DNA from: Fictibacillus sp. BK138
GTDB lineage: Bacteria > Bacillota > Bacilli > Bacillales > Fictibacillaceae
Assembly (NCBI RefSeq): GCF_004216955.1
Contig: NZ_SGXL01000005.1
Coordinates: 13,550 to 60,227, forward strand
Direction: 5' to 3'
DNA: 46,678 nt
Shown: piece by piece, positions 34,633-46,268 of the stretch
Layout: each line of letters starts with the position of its first letter
Position numbering within the stretch: position 1 is the stretch's first letter
The notes under the pieces: model-generated
What the model saw: the letters and a program-made list of their open reading frames with translations, nothing else
Database searches by the model: none
What the model was told of the DNA's origin: nothing
Made by a program: the position numbers and the translations under genes

Positions 34633-36102
34633 TTACTTATTAATTTTTGCGATCACAGCATTTAGGCGTTTAACAATAACGTCTTTCCCTAAAAGAGAAA
34701 CTGCTGCAGGCAGATCTGGACCGTGCGTCTGTCCTGTTGTGGCAACACGGATCGGCATGAATAGGTTCTTTCCTTTTTGTCCTGTTTCCTTTTGTACTGC
34801 CTTCATCATCGCTTTAATATCTTCTGCTTCAAACGATTCACTGTTTTCAACCTGAGCTAAGAAAGCCTCCATAACAGACGGAACACCTTCGCCTTGAAGA
34901 ACTTCTAGTGCTTCACCTTCATACTCAATCTCTTCTTTAAAGAAAAGTTCAGTTAGATCTACGATTTCTGCACCATAGCTCATCTTTTCCTGGTGAAGAG
35001 CTACAAGGCGTGTTACCCACTCTTGCTCATCGGCACTAAGGTTCTCTGAGATTCTTCCTGCTTTTATTAGATGAGGCAAGCAAAGGTCAACGATTCGTTC
35101 AACGTCCTGCTTTTTCATGTACTGGTTGTTCAGCCATTCAAGCTTTTGCGTATCGAAAACAGCAGGTGCCTTTGACAAGCGATTCGGATCAAAAATCTCA
35201 ATAAACTCTTCACGGCTGAAGATTTCTTCTTCTCCGCCCGGTGACCAGCCTAATAATGCGATAAAGTTGAACAGAGCTTCAGGAAGATAACCTAGATCCT
35301 TATACTGCTCAATGAATTGAACGATAGATTCGTCACGCTTGCTTAACTTCTTGCGGTTTTCGTTCACGATTAGTGTCGTGTGTCCGAACTTGGGGTGTTC
35401 AAAGCCAAGTGCGTTGTAGATTAAAAGCTGCTTAGGTGTATTTGAAATATGGTCATCTCCACGTAATACATGAGAGATCGCCATTTCGTGATCATCGATT
35501 ACTACCGCGTAGTTATACGTTGGTATACCGTCCTTTTTTACGATAACAAAATCGCCAAACCCGCTTGATTCAAAGGAAACTTCTCCTTTTACCATATCGT
35601 CGAACGTAATCGTCTGGTCTTGAGGAACTAAGAAACGAATACTCGGCTTGCGTCCCTCAGCTTCTAATGCAGCACGGTCTTCATCTGAAAGATTGCGGCA
35701 GCGTCCGTCATAAACAGGTGTATCACCTTTTGCCATCTGCTCTTCACGGGAAGCTTCCAGTTCTTCTTCCGTACAATAACACTTATACGCTAGGTCTTTT
35801 GAAAGAAGCTCATCCGTGTATTTTTGATAAAGATCTAAGCGCTCCATCTGACGATAAGGACCATAATTTCCACCGATATCAACACTTTCGTCCCAATCCA
35901 TGCCAAGCCATTTTAGATGGTCCAGCTGACTTTCTTCACCGCCCTGAATATTTCGCTTTTGGTCTGTGTCTTCAATTCTGATAATAAATTTCCCGCCTGT
36001 GTGACGTGCATATAAATAATTAAAAAGAGCAGCACGTGCATTACCTATATGTAAATGTCCTGTAGGACTTGGTGCATAGCGCACTCGAACTTCATTTGCC
36101 AT
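34633..36102 (-). CDS. gltX: Glutamyl-tRNA synthetase
   Basis: Class I synthetase of 489 residues from ATG 36100-36102 ([20 protein letters not shown]). HIGH appears as HLHIGNAR (about 15-22) and KMSKS as KLSKRDES. In Bacillus this enzyme is non-discriminating and also glutamylates tRNA-Gln for the GatCAB pathway. It follows ispF by 35 bases. Confidence 0.98.
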   Translation of the reverse strand: MANEVRVRYAPSPTGHLHIGNARAALFNYLYARHTGGKFIIRIEDTDQKRNIQGGEESQLDHLKWLGMDWDESVDIGGNYGPYRQMERLDLYQKYTDELLSKDLAYKCYCTEEELEASREEQMAKGDTPVYDGRCRNLSDEDRAALEAEGRKPSIRFLVPQDQTITFDDMVKGEVSFESSGFGDFVIVKKDGIPTYNYAVVIDDHEMAISHVLRGDDHISNTPKQLLIYNALGFEHPKFGHTTLIVNENRKKLSKRDESIVQFIEQYKDLGYLPEALFNFIALLGWSPGGEEEIFSREEFIEIFDPNRLSKAPAVFDTQKLEWLNNQYMKKQDVERIVDLCLPHLIKAGRISENLSADEQEWVTRLVALHQEKMSYGAEIVDLTELFFKEEIEYEGEALEVLQGEGVPSVMEAFLAQVENSESFEAEDIKAMMKAVQKETGQKGKNLFMPIRVATTGQTHGPDLPAAVSLLGKDVIVKRLNAVIAKINK

Positions 36103-36137
36103 CCTGTTCACCTCTAAAAGTTTTGTTTAACTAATCT

Positions 36138-36611
36138 TTACTTCTCGATTAAAACGACCGCTTGAGCCGCAATTCCTTCTTCTCTGCCTGGAAAACCTAA
36201 TTTTTCTGTCGTGGTCGCCTTCACATTGATTTGATCGGCATCCACTTCAAAAATACCTGCAATAACGCTTCTCATCTCTTCAATGTAAGGAAGCATTTTG
36301 GGTTTTTGGGCGATAATCGTGCAATCTATATTTCCTAAGCGGTACCCTTTTTTCTCGACCAGCTTCCAGGAATCTAATAATAAACGCTTTGAATCTGCAC
36401 CCTTATAGGCAGGGTCCGTGTCAGGGAAATGCTTGCCGATATCCCCTTCACCTGCAGCCCCAAGCAATGCGTCTGTTATCGCATGCAAAAGAACGTCTGC
36501 ATCAGAATGTCCCAAAAGTCCTTTTTCATAAGGTATCGTAACTCCGCCAATAATTAAAGGCCGTCCTTCACAAAATGCGTGGACATCAAACCCTTGGCCT
36601 ATGCGCATCAT
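36138..36611 (-). CDS. ispF: 2-C-methyl-D-erythritol 2,4-cyclodiphosphate synthase
   Basis: Fifth step of the MEP isoprenoid pathway. It has 157 residues, a zinc enzyme with metal ligands in GFDVHAF (D9, H11) and the [19 protein letters not shown] motif (about 34-52). It overlaps ispD by 4 bases (ATGA), an arrangement that couples two steps of the same pathway. Confidence 0.98.
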   Translation of the reverse strand: MMRIGQGFDVHAFCEGRPLIIGGVTIPYEKGLLGHSDADVLLHAITDALLGAAGEGDIGKHFPDTDPAYKGADSKRLLLDSWKLVEKKGYRLGNIDCTIIAQKPKMLPYIEEMRSVIAGIFEVDADQINVKATTTEKLGFPGREEGIAAQAVVLIEK

Positions 36612-37303
36612 GCTTTTTCCCCCTGTCTATCCAGCAAGATGGCTTGTCCAAACAACAAGTCATCAGACGTAGTTAATTTTATATTATGATAGTCTCCCAT
36701 TACAATAGCGACTGTATGTCCAATTCGTTCCACCAGGCTTGCATCGTCCGTTCCAAGATATTGTTCGGCAGCAGCTTTTTCATGCGCTTCTTTTACGATA
36801 GAAAGACGAAAAGCTTGCGGGGTTTGAACAGCCCACAAGCTGGAACGGTCGATCGTTTCTACCACCTGATTTTGCACAGCCCGCTTCACCGTATCCTTTA
36901 CAGGTACAGCTAAAACAGCCGAACCTGTTTCAGCCGCATTTTCTACGAGCTGGCTAATGTGGTAATGCGTAATAAAAGGTCGTGCAGCATCATGTATGAG
37001 GACAAGCTCTGCATCTTCCGGAACTTTTTTTAGACCCTCATATACACTCTGCTGCCGTTCACTTCCGCCTGGAACGATTTGGCGCACTTTTGTATATTGG
37101 AATGTTTGTACAAAATCTTGCATTTGTTTTAATTCCCGCTCGCTGCCGACAAGAACAATACCCGAACATGCCGGGTCTTTCTCAAAAACATCCAACGTAT
37201 GTTTTAAAACCGGTTCTCCTAAGAGCTCGATCCATTGTTTTGAAATACCAGCGTTCATTCTTTTGCCTTGTCCGGCTGCAGGAATTACTGTCCAATAATT
37301 CAC
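36608..37303 (-). CDS. ispD: 2-C-methyl-D-erythritol 4-phosphate cytidylyltransferase
   Basis: Third step of the MEP pathway, transferring CMP from CTP. It has 231 residues in a nucleotidyltransferase fold: the CTP loop [13 protein letters not shown] near residues 7-19, [10 protein letters not shown] near residue 100, and KLTTSDDL near the C-terminus. Confidence 0.98.
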   Translation of the reverse strand: MNYWTVIPAAGQGKRMNAGISKQWIELLGEPVLKHTLDVFEKDPACSGIVLVGSERELKQMQDFVQTFQYTKVRQIVPGGSERQQSVYEGLKKVPEDAELVLIHDAARPFITHYHISQLVENAAETGSAVLAVPVKDTVKRAVQNQVVETIDRSSLWAVQTPQAFRLSIVKEAHEKAAAEQYLGTDDASLVERIGHTVAIVMGDYHNIKLTTSDDLLFGQAILLDRQGEKA

Positions 37304-37322
37304 GTGCTTTCCCCACCGTTCA

Positions 37323-38414
37323 TTACAATGCTTTTTCTAGCAGCTTTTTTTTAGCAAAGATCATACGGCCCGCTGATGTTTGAAGTACAGATGTAACAAC
37401 CACATCAATCGTTTTTCCGACATAGTCTCGTCCATCTTCAACAACGATCATCGTTCCGTCATCAAGATAGCCGACACCCTGATTCTGCTCTTTTCCGTCT
37501 TTGATCACTTGAACAACCAGTTCTTCACCAGGAAGAACGACAGGTTTTACCGCGTTGGCAAGATCATTAATGTTAAGAACCGCAACATTCTGCAGCTCAC
37601 ATACTTTATTAAGATTAAAATCATTCGTAACCACTACGCCTGTTAAAAGCTGCGCAAGCTTTACAAGCTTACTGTCTACTTCGGTCACTTCTTCAAAGTC
37701 ACCTTCATAGATCTCCACTTTCATAGACAGCTCTTTTTGAATACGGTTCAAGATATCTAATCCTCGACGGCCTCTGTTACGTTTCAAAACATCTGACGAA
37801 TCTGCAATATACTGCAATTCCTCTAAAACGAATCTAGGAATGATCAGCGGACCTTCCAGAAAACCAGTTTGACAGATATCTGCAACACGGCCATCAATAA
37901 TAACACTCGTATCGAGAATCTTGTATTTTCCTCTAGTCTTTTCAGGTTCTGCTTCCTTCTTCTTCTCTTTGCCTTGGCGGTTCAGAGAGAAGAGCTGAAT
38001 CAATTCATCTCTCTTTTTGAATCCGACCTGGAACCCAAGATATCCAAGTAAAAAAGTGATAGCGATCGGCAGAATTGAACTTACAACAACGATATCCATG
38101 CTGCTTAGCGGCGACTGAATTAAGAATGCAACAATCAATCCAATGATAAGTCCCATCGTACCCGATAAGAGATCAGTTGCAGGGGCCTTTACAACCGTTT
38201 CCTCTGCCCAGCGAATCAATCCTACTACATAATCCGACAGCCAAAATGTAGATAAAAATAGTATAAGTGCACCAATTACTGCCCCGACATATGGGGATGT
38301 TACTTGAGTCGGCAGATCACCGAAGTTAAGAACACGAATTAAATCTGGAATATAAAGATAGCCGAGCATGCCCCCGATCACTATAAAAAATAATTGAACA
38401 ATTCTTTTTAGCAT
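37323..38414 (-). CDS. Membrane-anchored PIN-TRAM domain protein (YacL)
   Basis: 363 residues from ATG 38412-38414 ([20 protein letters not shown]), preceded by GGGGAGGTG. There are four N-terminal transmembrane segments within about the first 130 residues, then a PIN nuclease-like domain ([21 protein letters not shown] motif near 165-180 and [11 protein letters not shown] with the acidic residue near 270), and a C-terminal TRAM domain for RNA binding. Function is unproven; the fold suggests a membrane-bound ribonuclease. It sits between disA and ispD as in B. subtilis. Confidence 0.92.
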   Translation of the reverse strand: MLKRIVQLFFIVIGGMLGYLYIPDLIRVLNFGDLPTQVTSPYVGAVIGALILFLSTFWLSDYVVGLIRWAEETVVKAPATDLLSGTMGLIIGLIVAFLIQSPLSSMDIVVVSSILPIAITFLLGYLGFQVGFKKRDELIQLFSLNRQGKEKKKEAEPEKTRGKYKILDTSVIIDGRVADICQTGFLEGPLIIPRFVLEELQYIADSSDVLKRNRGRRGLDILNRIQKELSMKVEIYEGDFEEVTEVDSKLVKLAQLLTGVVVTNDFNLNKVCELQNVAVLNINDLANAVKPVVLPGEELVVQVIKDGKEQNQGVGYLDDGTMIVVEDGRDYVGKTIDVVVTSVLQTSAGRMIFAKKKLLEKAL

Positions 38415-38487
38415 GCCTGATTCACCTCCCCTAATCATTATTTACAAAATAATAGTTTTGAAACGTAAAAAATCGTATTTTTAAAAA

Positions 38488-39561
38488 CTAAATATGACGA
38501 TCTACAAAAAGCTGCTCCTGAATTCGTTTTAATCCTTCTTTTACTTTTCTTGCTCGAATCTCACCAATTCCTTCAACCTCGTCCAACTCATCAATTGAAG
38601 CACGCAATATTTGCGGGAGATTTTCGAATGCATCTGTTAAGTTTTCGATAATAACAGATGGCAGTCTTGGTATCTTTGCAAGAATACGGTATCCGCGGGG
38701 ATGAATGGTTTCATCCTGCATATTCATACCGGCTGAGAAGCCTAAAAGTTTCATAATAACGGACTCGTCGAATAATTCTTCACTTGAAAGCTTATTGAGC
38801 TGGCGAAGGATCGCATATGGATCGCTTTCATCGTCCTTCATATAATCTTTGATCAAAAGCAAAGCTTCTTCTTCGATGTTTGAGACGAGCTCTTCCATCT
38901 GAATCCTGATCAGTCTGCCTTCAACTCCAAGTTCATTAACATATTTAATTATCTCATTTTTTATGCGTAAAACCATTTCAATTCTGTGAATAACTTGTGT
39001 AACTTCCTGGAAAGTCACAAGTTCTTCAAATTCTAGTGCGCCTAGATTGGTCACACTTTGATCAAACACAACCTTATATTTCTCAAGCGTCTGTATCGCC
39101 TGGTTCGCTTTCGTTAATATAACGCCTATTTCTTTTAAGGAATACCGAATCATTCCTTGATAGAGCGTGATGACGTTACGTCGCTGTGAAATAGAGATTA
39201 CAAGGTTGCCTGTCTGACGCGCAACACGCTCTGCTGTTCTATGCCTGATTCCCGTTTCCGTTGAAGGAATAACCGTATCAGGTATAAGCTGCGTGTTCGC
39301 AAACAAAATCTTCGCTGCATCTTCGTTTAAAATAATTGCTCCATCCATCTTGGCAAGCTCATATAGAGAAGCAGGTGAATACTTACAGTTTATCGAGAAA
39401 CCGCCATCGACGATCTCTTTAATTTTATCATTATAGCCAACAACAATCAGTCCGCCTGTATTTGCGCGCAATACGTTATCGATGCCTTCCCGAAGCGGTG
39501 TTCCGGGGGCAACAAGCTGCAGCATCTGACTAATGATCGCTTCTTTAATCGCATGATCCAT
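38488..39561 (-). CDS. disA: Diadenylate cyclase DisA, DNA integrity scanning protein
   Basis: Makes c-di-AMP from two ATP and pauses at DNA branch points. It has 357 residues. In the cyclase domain the DGA motif is at 73-75 and RHR at 106-108. A helical spine follows, and a helix-hairpin-helix DNA-binding tip contains [16 protein letters not shown] near the C-terminus. It starts 8 bases after radA; RadA is a partner that inhibits DisA in B. subtilis. Confidence 0.98.
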   Translation of the reverse strand: MDHAIKEAIISQMLQLVAPGTPLREGIDNVLRANTGGLIVVGYNDKIKEIVDGGFSINCKYSPASLYELAKMDGAIILNEDAAKILFANTQLIPDTVIPSTETGIRHRTAERVARQTGNLVISISQRRNVITLYQGMIRYSLKEIGVILTKANQAIQTLEKYKVVFDQSVTNLGALEFEELVTFQEVTQVIHRIEMVLRIKNEIIKYVNELGVEGRLIRIQMEELVSNIEEEALLLIKDYMKDDESDPYAILRQLNKLSSEELFDESVIMKLLGFSAGMNMQDETIHPRGYRILAKIPRLPSVIIENLTDAFENLPQILRASIDELDEVEGIGEIRARKVKEGLKRIQEQLFVDRHI

Positions 39562-39569
39562 AATATGCT

Positions 39570-40943
39570 TTACCCTCCTAACGCTGCTTGTAATGCCTCA
39601 TAAACAGTAGATACACCAACGACTTTTATTCCTTTTGGAACCGTCCAGCCGCCGATATTTTTATCAGGTATAATAGCACGCGTAAATCCTAGCTTTGCTG
39701 CTTCATGTACTCGTTGTTCAATACGAGAGACTCTTCGCACTTCCCCCGTCAATCCAATTTCTCCGATCATTACATCCGTTGGCTTTGTAGGTGCATCTCT
39801 GAAACTTGACGCGATGCTGATGGCCACAGCAAGATCAATCGCAGGTTCATCTAGCCTTACTCCGCCTGCCACATTTAAATAAGCATCTTGATTCTGAAGC
39901 AGCAACCCGACTCTTTTCTCTAAAACAGCCATCAATAGGGATACACGGTTATGATCGATTCCGGTAGCCATCCTTCTAGGGTTTCCAAAACTGGTCGGTG
40001 AAATAAGTGCCTGAAGCTCAACAAGCATCGGCCGCGTTCCTTCCAGTGAAGCTACAACTGTAGAGCCTGCAGCTCCCTTTGAACGTTCTTCTAAGAAAAT
40101 TTCAGAAGGATTCAGTACTTCTTCCAATCCTTCTTCCTTCATCTCAAAAACACCAATCTCGTTCGTTGATCCGAAACGATTCTTAACTGCTCTTAAGATA
40201 CGAAAAGTATGATGTCTTTCACCTTCAAAATATAATACAGCATCCACCATGTGTTCCAAAAGACGAGGTCCGGCAATTGCACCTTCTTTTGTAACATGTC
40301 CAACGATAAATATTGCAATTCCTTTTGTTTTTGCCATTCTCATTAGATGCGATGTACATTCTCGTACTTGTGAAACACTTCCTGGCGCTGAAGTTACTTC
40401 AGACCGATAAACGGTTTGAATGGAATCTATGATCATAACAGATGGCATAATGTCGGCCATCGCCTGCTCTATCAGTTCCAAATCCGTTTCTGCTAAAACA
40501 AATAAATCTTTTGCCGCGATCTCAAGTCTATCCGCTCTTAACTTTGTTTGTTTAACAGATTCTTCACCAGATATATAGAGAACACGTTCTCCTTTTTGAG
40601 CAAGCTGTGCTGATGTCTGAAGGAGAAGCGTTGATTTTCCGATTCCCGGATCTCCGCCAACTAAAACTAAAGAGCCTGGAACAATCCCTCCACCTAAAAC
40701 ACGGTTAAACTCCTGATAATTTGTAGGAATACGAGGTTCCTGCTCACTTTTCACTTCTACGATCGACTGTGGTTTCTGCTTAAGATTCGAATCACCTGAA
40801 CTTAGTCCTCTTACGTTCTTTTCAGGACGAATCGTTTCTTCCACCATCGTGTTCCAAGCCTGGCAGCCTGGACATTTCCCCATCCATTTTGGAGACTCAT
40901 AACCGCAATCCTGGCACATAAATATTGATTTTACTTTGGCCAT
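39570..40943 (-). CDS. radA: DNA repair protein RadA
   Basis: RecA-like branch-migration helicase with a Lon-like tail. It has 457 residues, a zinc finger C10-C13-C24-C27 (CQDC and CPGC), Walker [11 protein letters not shown] near residue 94, and the RadA-specific [15 protein letters not shown]. The C-terminal Lon-protease-like domain lacks a catalytic role in the family. It is separated from clpC by a terminator, unlike a single read-through operon. Confidence 0.98.
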   Translation of the reverse strand: MAKVKSIFMCQDCGYESPKWMGKCPGCQAWNTMVEETIRPEKNVRGLSSGDSNLKQKPQSIVEVKSEQEPRIPTNYQEFNRVLGGGIVPGSLVLVGGDPGIGKSTLLLQTSAQLAQKGERVLYISGEESVKQTKLRADRLEIAAKDLFVLAETDLELIEQAMADIMPSVMIIDSIQTVYRSEVTSAPGSVSQVRECTSHLMRMAKTKGIAIFIVGHVTKEGAIAGPRLLEHMVDAVLYFEGERHHTFRILRAVKNRFGSTNEIGVFEMKEEGLEEVLNPSEIFLEERSKGAAGSTVVASLEGTRPMLVELQALISPTSFGNPRRMATGIDHNRVSLLMAVLEKRVGLLLQNQDAYLNVAGGVRLDEPAIDLAVAISIASSFRDAPTKPTDVMIGEIGLTGEVRRVSRIEQRVHEAAKLGFTRAIIPDKNIGGWTVPKGIKVVGVSTVYEALQAALGG

Positions 40944-41130
40944 TAAAAAAACTCCTCTTTAACTTCACACCTTAAAACATGATATTTATTCAATCCGAAG
41001 CTTTTATATATTAAACAGTTAAATGCTATAAAATAAAAAAATTTATTCAATAATATCATAACATAAAACCTAACAACTCTTTCCATTTACGCTCTGCAAA
41101 AAACGGCGAAACGTAAGAATTATTTCGACA

Positions 41131-41167
41131 AAAACCCGGAGGACATGACTGCCTTCCGGGTTTTTTT
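41131..41167 (-). terminator. Rho-independent terminator after clpC
   Basis: The stem AACCCGGA/TCCGGGTT is extended by further pairing around a GC loop. It is followed by a T-run on the minus strand and preceded by an A-run, 60 bases after the clpC stop. It closes the ctsR operon before radA. Confidence 0.85.
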
Positions 41168-41226
41168 GCAAGATATTCTCATTTACTCTATTTAACCGGC
41201 CAAAACCGGTCTGTTCATTCATTTAC

Positions 41227-43647
41227 TTACACGGTTTCAACAACAAAGTCGTTCTCTTCAACGTCAATTTTTACCGTTTGCCCTTTGTTGATGTTTCCTT
41301 TTAGCAGCTCTTCAGATAATCTATCCTCGATCTTACGCTGAAGTGCTCTTCTAAGTGGGCGCGCTCCATAATCCGGATCATAGCCCTCTTCAGTAATCTT
41401 CTCTAGTGCAGCCTGACTGAGCTCAATCTCGATGCCTTGGTCACTCAGACGCTTCTTCAAGGAATCTGCCATGAGACTTACAATTCTTAATAGGTGTTCT
41501 TTCTCTAGAGAATGGAAGACGATGATTTCATCGATACGGTTTAAGAACTCTGGACGGAACGCACGTTTTAATTCATCCATTACTTTAGACTTCATATCGT
41601 TGTATTTCTGTCCTTCATTGTGAACAGCAAATCCTAGTGAGCGGTTACGTTTTAACGTGCTCGCACCAACGTTTGATGTCATGATCACAACCGTATTTCG
41701 GAAGTCGACTGTACGTCCTTTAGAATCTGTCAGACGCCCATCCTCAAGCACTTGAAGCAGAATGTTGAATACTTCTGGATGTGCTTTTTCAATCTCGTCA
41801 AGCAAGATAACAGAGTAAGGCTTTCTTCTTACTTTCTCGGTTAACTGTCCGCCTTCTTCATGCCCCACATAACCTGGAGGAGATCCAACAAGCCTTGAAG
41901 TAGTATGCTTCTCCATGTACTCAGACATGTCGATGCGGATAATGGCATCTTCGTCTCCGAAAAGTGTTTCAGCAACAGCTCTTGCAAGCTCCGTTTTACC
42001 AACACCAGTCGGTCCTAAGAATATGAACGAACCAATCGGGCGCTTAGGATCTTTCAATCCAGCACGAGCTCTTCGAATAGCTTTCGAAATAGCCGTTACT
42101 GCTTCGGACTGACCGATTACACGGTCATGAAGAATTTCTTCCATCTTCAAGAGGCGTTCTGTTTCTTCTTCTGCAAGCTTAGAAACCGGCACTCCCGTCC
42201 ACGAAGATACTACTTGTGCGATATCTTCAGGCGTAACTTCTGTATTTTCTTTCCCTTGCTTCTCTTTCCAAACGTCCTTCGTCTTTTCAAGCTCTTCACG
42301 AAGACGCTGTTCTGAGTCACGCAGTGATGCTGCTTTTTCAAACTCCTGGCTTTGAACAGCTGCGTCCTTTTCTTTGCGGACTTCTTCAAGCTTTTGCTCA
42401 AGCTCTTTTAAATTTGGCGGAGCTGTGTATGAACGAAGACGTACTTTTGATGCGGCTTCGTCAATTAAGTCGATCGCTTTATCCGGTAAGAAACGGTCTG
42501 AGATATAGCGGTCAGATAATGAAACTGATGCTTCGATCGCCTCATCCGTGATGGTTACACGGTGGTGAGCCTCATAGCGGTCACGAAGTCCTTGCAGGAT
42601 CTGGATACTTTCATCCTTCGTTGGCTCATTAACCGTAATCGGCTGGAAGCGGCGCTCTAACGCTGCATCTTTTTCAATATACTTTCTATATTCATCAAGT
42701 GTTGTAGCACCGATACATTGCAGTTCACCACGTGCAAGAGCAGGTTTTAAAATGTTAGATGCATCGATCGCACCTTCTGCTCCGCCTGCACCAATTAATG
42801 TGTGAAGTTCGTCAATAAACAGAATGATATTGCCCGCTTGGCGAATTTCATCCATTACCTTTTTCAGACGGTCTTCGAATTCACCTCTGTATTTTGTTCC
42901 TGCAACCACCGTACCCATATCAAGCGTCATCACTCGCTTATCACGAAGTGTTTCAGGCACCTCATTATTAATGATCTGTTGTGCTAAACCTTCAGCAATC
43001 GCCGTTTTACCTACACCAGGCTCCCCAATCAGCACAGGGTTGTTTTTCGTACGGCGGCTTAACACTTCGATAACACGCTGTATTTCCTTCGCACGCCCGA
43101 TAACAGGGTCAAGCGAACCATCACGCGCAATTGCTGTCAGATCGCGAGCTAAGCTGTCTAGAGTCGGTGTATTCGCACTGGCAGATGAACCTCTATGGCT
43201 TGAAGAAGATTCATTGCTTCCTAACAATTGAAGCACTTGCTGACGCGCTTTGTTCAGACTCACACCAAGGTTGTTCAAGACTCTTGCTGCTACGCCTTCA
43301 CCTTCACGAATCAATCCTAATAAGATATGTTCTGTTCCAACATACGAGTGTCCTAATTTACGAGCTTCGTCCATTGAAAGCTCAATCACCTTTTTAGCAC
43401 GCGGTGTATAATGAATCGTTTGAACAGCTTCCTGCCCACGACCGATTAACGTTTCCACTTCTTTTTGAATCTTTTCAGGTCCGAGACCAAGTACTTGGAG
43501 AGCTTTTGCCGCAATACCCTCGCCTTCCCTGATCAACCCTAACAAAATATGTTCAGTTCCCACATTGTTATGACCCAATCGAATTGCTTCTTCTTGTGCT
43601 AACGCTAATACTTTTTGAGCTCGCTCTGTAAAACGGCCAAACATCAT
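41227..43647 (-). CDS. clpC: ATP-dependent Clp protease ATPase subunit ClpC
   Basis: Hsp100 unfoldase that feeds ClpP and degrades phospho-arginine-tagged proteins marked by McsB. It has 806 residues from ATG 43645-43647. Two N-terminal repeats of the Clp_N domain (about 1-145) are followed by AAA1 with Walker [10 protein letters not shown] (about 205) and a middle domain with UVR-like residues ([20 protein letters not shown]). AAA2 has GPTGVGKTE (about 540) and Walker [15 protein letters not shown]. It is the last gene of the CtsR-controlled operon. Confidence 0.98.
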   Translation of the reverse strand: MMFGRFTERAQKVLALAQEEAIRLGHNNVGTEHILLGLIREGEGIAAKALQVLGLGPEKIQKEVETLIGRGQEAVQTIHYTPRAKKVIELSMDEARKLGHSYVGTEHILLGLIREGEGVAARVLNNLGVSLNKARQQVLQLLGSNESSSSHRGSSASANTPTLDSLARDLTAIARDGSLDPVIGRAKEIQRVIEVLSRRTKNNPVLIGEPGVGKTAIAEGLAQQIINNEVPETLRDKRVMTLDMGTVVAGTKYRGEFEDRLKKVMDEIRQAGNIILFIDELHTLIGAGGAEGAIDASNILKPALARGELQCIGATTLDEYRKYIEKDAALERRFQPITVNEPTKDESIQILQGLRDRYEAHHRVTITDEAIEASVSLSDRYISDRFLPDKAIDLIDEAASKVRLRSYTAPPNLKELEQKLEEVRKEKDAAVQSQEFEKAASLRDSEQRLREELEKTKDVWKEKQGKENTEVTPEDIAQVVSSWTGVPVSKLAEEETERLLKMEEILHDRVIGQSEAVTAISKAIRRARAGLKDPKRPIGSFIFLGPTGVGKTELARAVAETLFGDEDAIIRIDMSEYMEKHTTSRLVGSPPGYVGHEEGGQLTEKVRRKPYSVILLDEIEKAHPEVFNILLQVLEDGRLTDSKGRTVDFRNTVVIMTSNVGASTLKRNRSLGFAVHNEGQKYNDMKSKVMDELKRAFRPEFLNRIDEIIVFHSLEKEHLLRIVSLMADSLKKRLSDQGIEIELSQAALEKITEEGYDPDYGARPLRRALQRKIEDRLSEELLKGNINKGQTVKIDVEENDFVVETV

Positions 43648-43661
43648 ACCCTTCACGCTCC

Positions 43662-44732
43662 TTATCGGTTTTCCAATTTTATTCTTTCTCTGATTAAAGT
43701 GGCTCTTCTTATGTCACGTTCGTCTGGAGTTAGAACTTCACCTGCATATTGTTGAAGAAAACCTGGTTGTGTAAGTATCATAAGTTCATTTAAGATTGTT
43801 TTCGAAATACCAGGCAAGATTTCTAAGTCGATGCCAAGCCTTACATCTGATAAGCATTTGGCAGCTTCTTTCGATTGAATAATCCTGCTGTTTTCCAACG
43901 TTCCCAATGAACGGTATAACTTATCTTCAAGCTGTAGTTTCAAACCATCCTGCAGCTGCTTTCTTGCAGCACGCTCTTGTTGAATAACCTGCATGACGAC
44001 ACCAGCTAGATCTTCCATTATATCCTCTTCTGACTTGCCTAGTGTCATCTGGTTTGAAATCTGAAAAATATTCCCCTGCGCTTCGGTTCCTTCACCATAA
44101 ATTCCTCTTACGGCTAATCCAAGCTGATTAATCGCAGGAATAATACGGCTCATTTTCTTTGTCAGAACCAAAGCTGGGAGATGCATCATGACCGAGGCTC
44201 TGAGTCCTGTTCCTACATTAGTCGGGCAGCTCGTTAAATATCCTCGCTTTTCGTCAAACGCATAATCTGCATTTCTTTCAATAAAATCATCGATTACATT
44301 TGCTTTATGAAGCACTTCTTCCAGTTGAAAACCTGGTGCTAAGCATTGAATGCGGATATGGTCCTCCTCATTTAGCATGATGCTGACCGACTCATCCTGA
44401 TTCATAAGAACTGCCCCGTATTTTGCTTGTTCAGCAAGATTTGGACTGATGAGGTGTTTCTCAACAAGTACCCGTTTTTCAATCGGTTTTAACTCTTCCA
44501 TTACCAGCATTTCCAAATTTTCTGCTTCTGGTACATCCTTTTCTTCATTTATGAAAGAAGAAATAGATGAAATCACCTCATGAGCAGATTCTTTGTCTGC
44601 TGCGATAGGAAAAACAAACTGCTGAAGATTTCGGGCAAGTCGGACACGGCTTGAGAGAACAATATCTGATTCCGGTCCTTCCCTTTTCATCCAGGGACTG
44701 ATCGCATCACTGATAAATCGCTCTAGAGACAT
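43662..44732 (-). CDS. mcsB: Protein arginine kinase McsB
   Basis: Phosphorylates arginine residues, inactivating CtsR and tagging proteins for ClpCP. The start ATG 44730-44732 ([16 protein letters not shown]) gives 356 residues; it is preceded by GGGAGGG at a rather long distance (about 13 bases). Guanido-kinase motifs are [12 protein letters not shown] (about 25-36) and [19 protein letters not shown] near residue 166. It begins 4 bases after mcsA; McsA is its activator. Confidence 0.97.
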   Translation of the reverse strand: MSLERFISDAISPWMKREGPESDIVLSSRVRLARNLQQFVFPIAADKESAHEVISSISSFINEEKDVPEAENLEMLVMEELKPIEKRVLVEKHLISPNLAEQAKYGAVLMNQDESVSIMLNEEDHIRIQCLAPGFQLEEVLHKANVIDDFIERNADYAFDEKRGYLTSCPTNVGTGLRASVMMHLPALVLTKKMSRIIPAINQLGLAVRGIYGEGTEAQGNIFQISNQMTLGKSEEDIMEDLAGVVMQVIQQERAARKQLQDGLKLQLEDKLYRSLGTLENSRIIQSKEAAKCLSDVRLGIDLEILPGISKTILNELMILTQPGFLQQYAGEVLTPDERDIRRATLIRERIKLENR

Positions 44733-44736
44733 AAGT

Positions 44737-45270
44737 TTACGTATCCCTCCCCTGCTGCAAGCGTTGCTCAATCTCTCTTATTTCATCTCTTGTTTCAGCA
44801 GCTTTTTCGAATTCCTCATTTAATATATACTGCTGCATGGCTTGCTTTAATTGCTGAAGCTGCTTTTTTTCTTGAATACTGCTTCCCGCCCGTAATGGGA
44901 TTTTCCCTGCATGCAGCGTATTGCCGCCATGAACCCGTTTGAAGATAGGATTTAATTTGGATTCAAACGCTTTATAGCAATTATCACATCCAAAGCGGCC
45001 AATCTTAGCAAACTGGTAATAACTCATTCCGCATTTTTCACAGGCTAACGATGGTGGAATAAAGTTCGATGATGGTGTGTTCGGAACATGTCCATCACCA
45101 TGCAGAAGACCAGAAAGCAATTGGTGAATGGAAAAGGAATTCGACCCCGGCAGGAATTCTCCTTTTTCTTTAGCACAATGTTCACAAATGTGAAATTCTG
45201 TTTTCTCCCCATTTATGATCTTAGTAAAATGCAATGAAGCTTCACGTTCATGGCATTCTTCACAATTCAT
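44737..45270 (-). CDS. mcsA: McsA, activator of McsB
   Basis: 177 residues. Two zinc-binding modules: C3/C6 with C29/C32, and CEKC with CDNC near residues 75-98. The C-terminal UVR motif ([20 protein letters not shown], about 147-166) interacts with ClpC or McsB. It is the second gene of the ctsR operon. Confidence 0.96.
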   Translation of the reverse strand: MNCEECHEREASLHFTKIINGEKTEFHICEHCAKEKGEFLPGSNSFSIHQLLSGLLHGDGHVPNTPSSNFIPPSLACEKCGMSYYQFAKIGRFGCDNCYKAFESKLNPIFKRVHGGNTLHAGKIPLRAGSSIQEKKQLQQLKQAMQQYILNEEFEKAAETRDEIREIEQRLQQGRDT

Positions 45271-45306
45271 TCTGCTCCCTCCCTTTATATAGAATGAAAA
45301 AAAGGG

Positions 45307-45774
45307 CTATGTGGTTCTATATTTTAAAGTTTTTATCATAGCTTTTAAAAGTTCTGCTCGCAATTCATCCCGATCCGGAAGATTCAGCTTTAAGATGGAA
45401 CGGTCCATAACGCTTAACATCAACCTCGCTTCACGTTCACGGACAATGTTTTCTTCCAGTAGTCTCTTAATAACATTTTCTGCGTTACCTTGTGATATCC
45501 TTTCACCAATCAAGGTTGTTAAGTGATCGATAAGATGTGCGGAGCTCTCCGTTCGAACTTTCATGATCCGGATATATCCGCCTCCACCTCTTTTACTTTC
45601 CACTACAAATCCTTTTTCAACCGTAAATCTCGTGTTGATCACATAATTAATTTGAGAAGGTACGCATTGAAACCTTTCAGCAATATCTGTCCGTTTGATC
45701 TCGATGGCCAAATCGTTTGTGCTTGAGAGAATTTGCTTTAAATAATTTTCAATCACATCTGAAATATTCCTCAT
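45307..45774 (-). CDS. ctsR: Class III heat-shock repressor CtsR
   Basis: Temperature-sensing repressor of clp genes. It has 155 residues: the N-terminal winged helix (QCVPSQINYVINTRFTVEKG, about 37-56) with the glycine-rich wing RGGGGYIRI that acts as the thermosensor in B. subtilis, and a C-terminal dimerisation and McsB-responsive domain. It represses its own operon through the box at 45794-45810. Confidence 0.98.
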   Translation of the reverse strand: MRNISDVIENYLKQILSSTNDLAIEIKRTDIAERFQCVPSQINYVINTRFTVEKGFVVESKRGGGGYIRIMKVRTESSAHLIDHLTTLIGERISQGNAENVIKRLLEENIVREREARLMLSVMDRSILKLNLPDRDELRAELLKAMIKTLKYRTT

Positions 45775-45793
45775 TTCCCCTCCCCCTTCTGAC

Positions 45794-45810
45794 TTTGACT
45801 AACTTTGACT
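45794..45810 (-). promoter_or_regulatory. CtsR operator
   Basis: Two direct heptads AGTCAAA separated by three bases on the minus strand, matching the CtsR consensus RGTCAAA-N3-RGTCAAA. It lies 7 bases downstream of the -10 hexamer, covering the start of transcription. Confidence 0.95.
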
Positions 45811-45817
45811 ATCCCTT

Positions 45818-45847
45818 ATTATAGCCTGGTTTTTTCCGAAAATGCAA
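45818..45847 (-). promoter_or_regulatory. SigA promoter of the ctsR operon
   Basis: On the minus strand, TTGCAT (45842-45847), an 18-base spacer and a perfect TATAAT (45818-45823), followed at once by the CtsR box. Confidence 0.9.
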
Positions 45848-45894
45848 ATCTCTATGCCTCCATTATTGCCTCCTGAGTTGTGCTTTAACCTGTA

Positions 45895-46025
45895 TGATTC
45901 TGTCGAATATATGGTGGTTTTGGAGGAGGGTTAGTAGGATTTGCTGGTTGTGGTTTTGGGATGTGGGATGGGTTTTTGGGTGGATTGGGTCGAGATTGGA
46001 CTGGAATAAGTGATGGGTTTGCTTT
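45895..46025. other. Strand-asymmetric G/T-rich (plus) and C/A-rich (minus) segment
   Basis: The plus strand is nearly devoid of C and holds five GGG tracts at 45958, 45965, 45970, 45978 and 45987, with loops of 4, 2, 5 and 6 bases. This fits a three-layer G-quadruplex. RNA read through from the 5S gene would be C-rich and G-poor here, like a Rho loading region. A 60-codon minus frame across it has no recognisable features. Confidence 0.6.
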
Positions 46026-46069
46026 AGGCTGTAACTTTCTGACAAATAGAATTGGATAAAACGCTGGTG

Positions 46070-46150
46070 AAGGAACTTATAAATAAAGTTGAAATGTGCA
46101 AAGGACTCATAAATCTTGCTGAAGACTCATAAACAGAGTTTTACTTATTA
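46070..46150. repeat. Short repeats of ACTCATAAA
   Basis: ACTTATAAA at 46075, ACTCATAAA at 46105 and 46125, and a weaker ACTTATTAA at 46143. Spacing is irregular (30, 20 and 18), unlike the exact 21 of the other arrays. It could be a decayed array. Confidence 0.4.
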
Positions 46151-46195
46151 ATGATGCTGCTGGAGCACCATTCATTACTTCAAACTTTTTTATAC

Positions 46196-46253
46196 AAAAA
46201 AAAGAAGATGGATCTTCATCCATCTTCCTGATTGCCTAGTGACGTCCTACTCT
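46196..46253 (-). pseudogene. Remnant of a 5S rRNA 3' end with its terminator (duplicate)
   Basis: This stretch matches 46548-46605 with two differences. It contains the last 20 bases of 5S rRNA (46234-46253) and the ten-pair terminator stem GAAGATGGAT/ATCCATCTTC (46204-46227) followed by an A-run (T-run on the minus strand). The rest of the 5S gene is absent. The terminator still looks functional and would back up the intact one 350 bases upstream in transcription. Confidence 0.85.
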
Positions 46254-46268
46254 TATGTCTGCTAGTTT

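Noticed and set aside
40985-41060. Direct repeat of TTTATTCAAT before radA
   Set aside because: Two short AT-rich copies only; expected by chance in such sequence.
45863-46045. 60-codon minus-strand frame (Pro/His/Gln-rich)
   Set aside because: Composition follows the C/A-rich strand bias, no ribosome site, no family resemblance.
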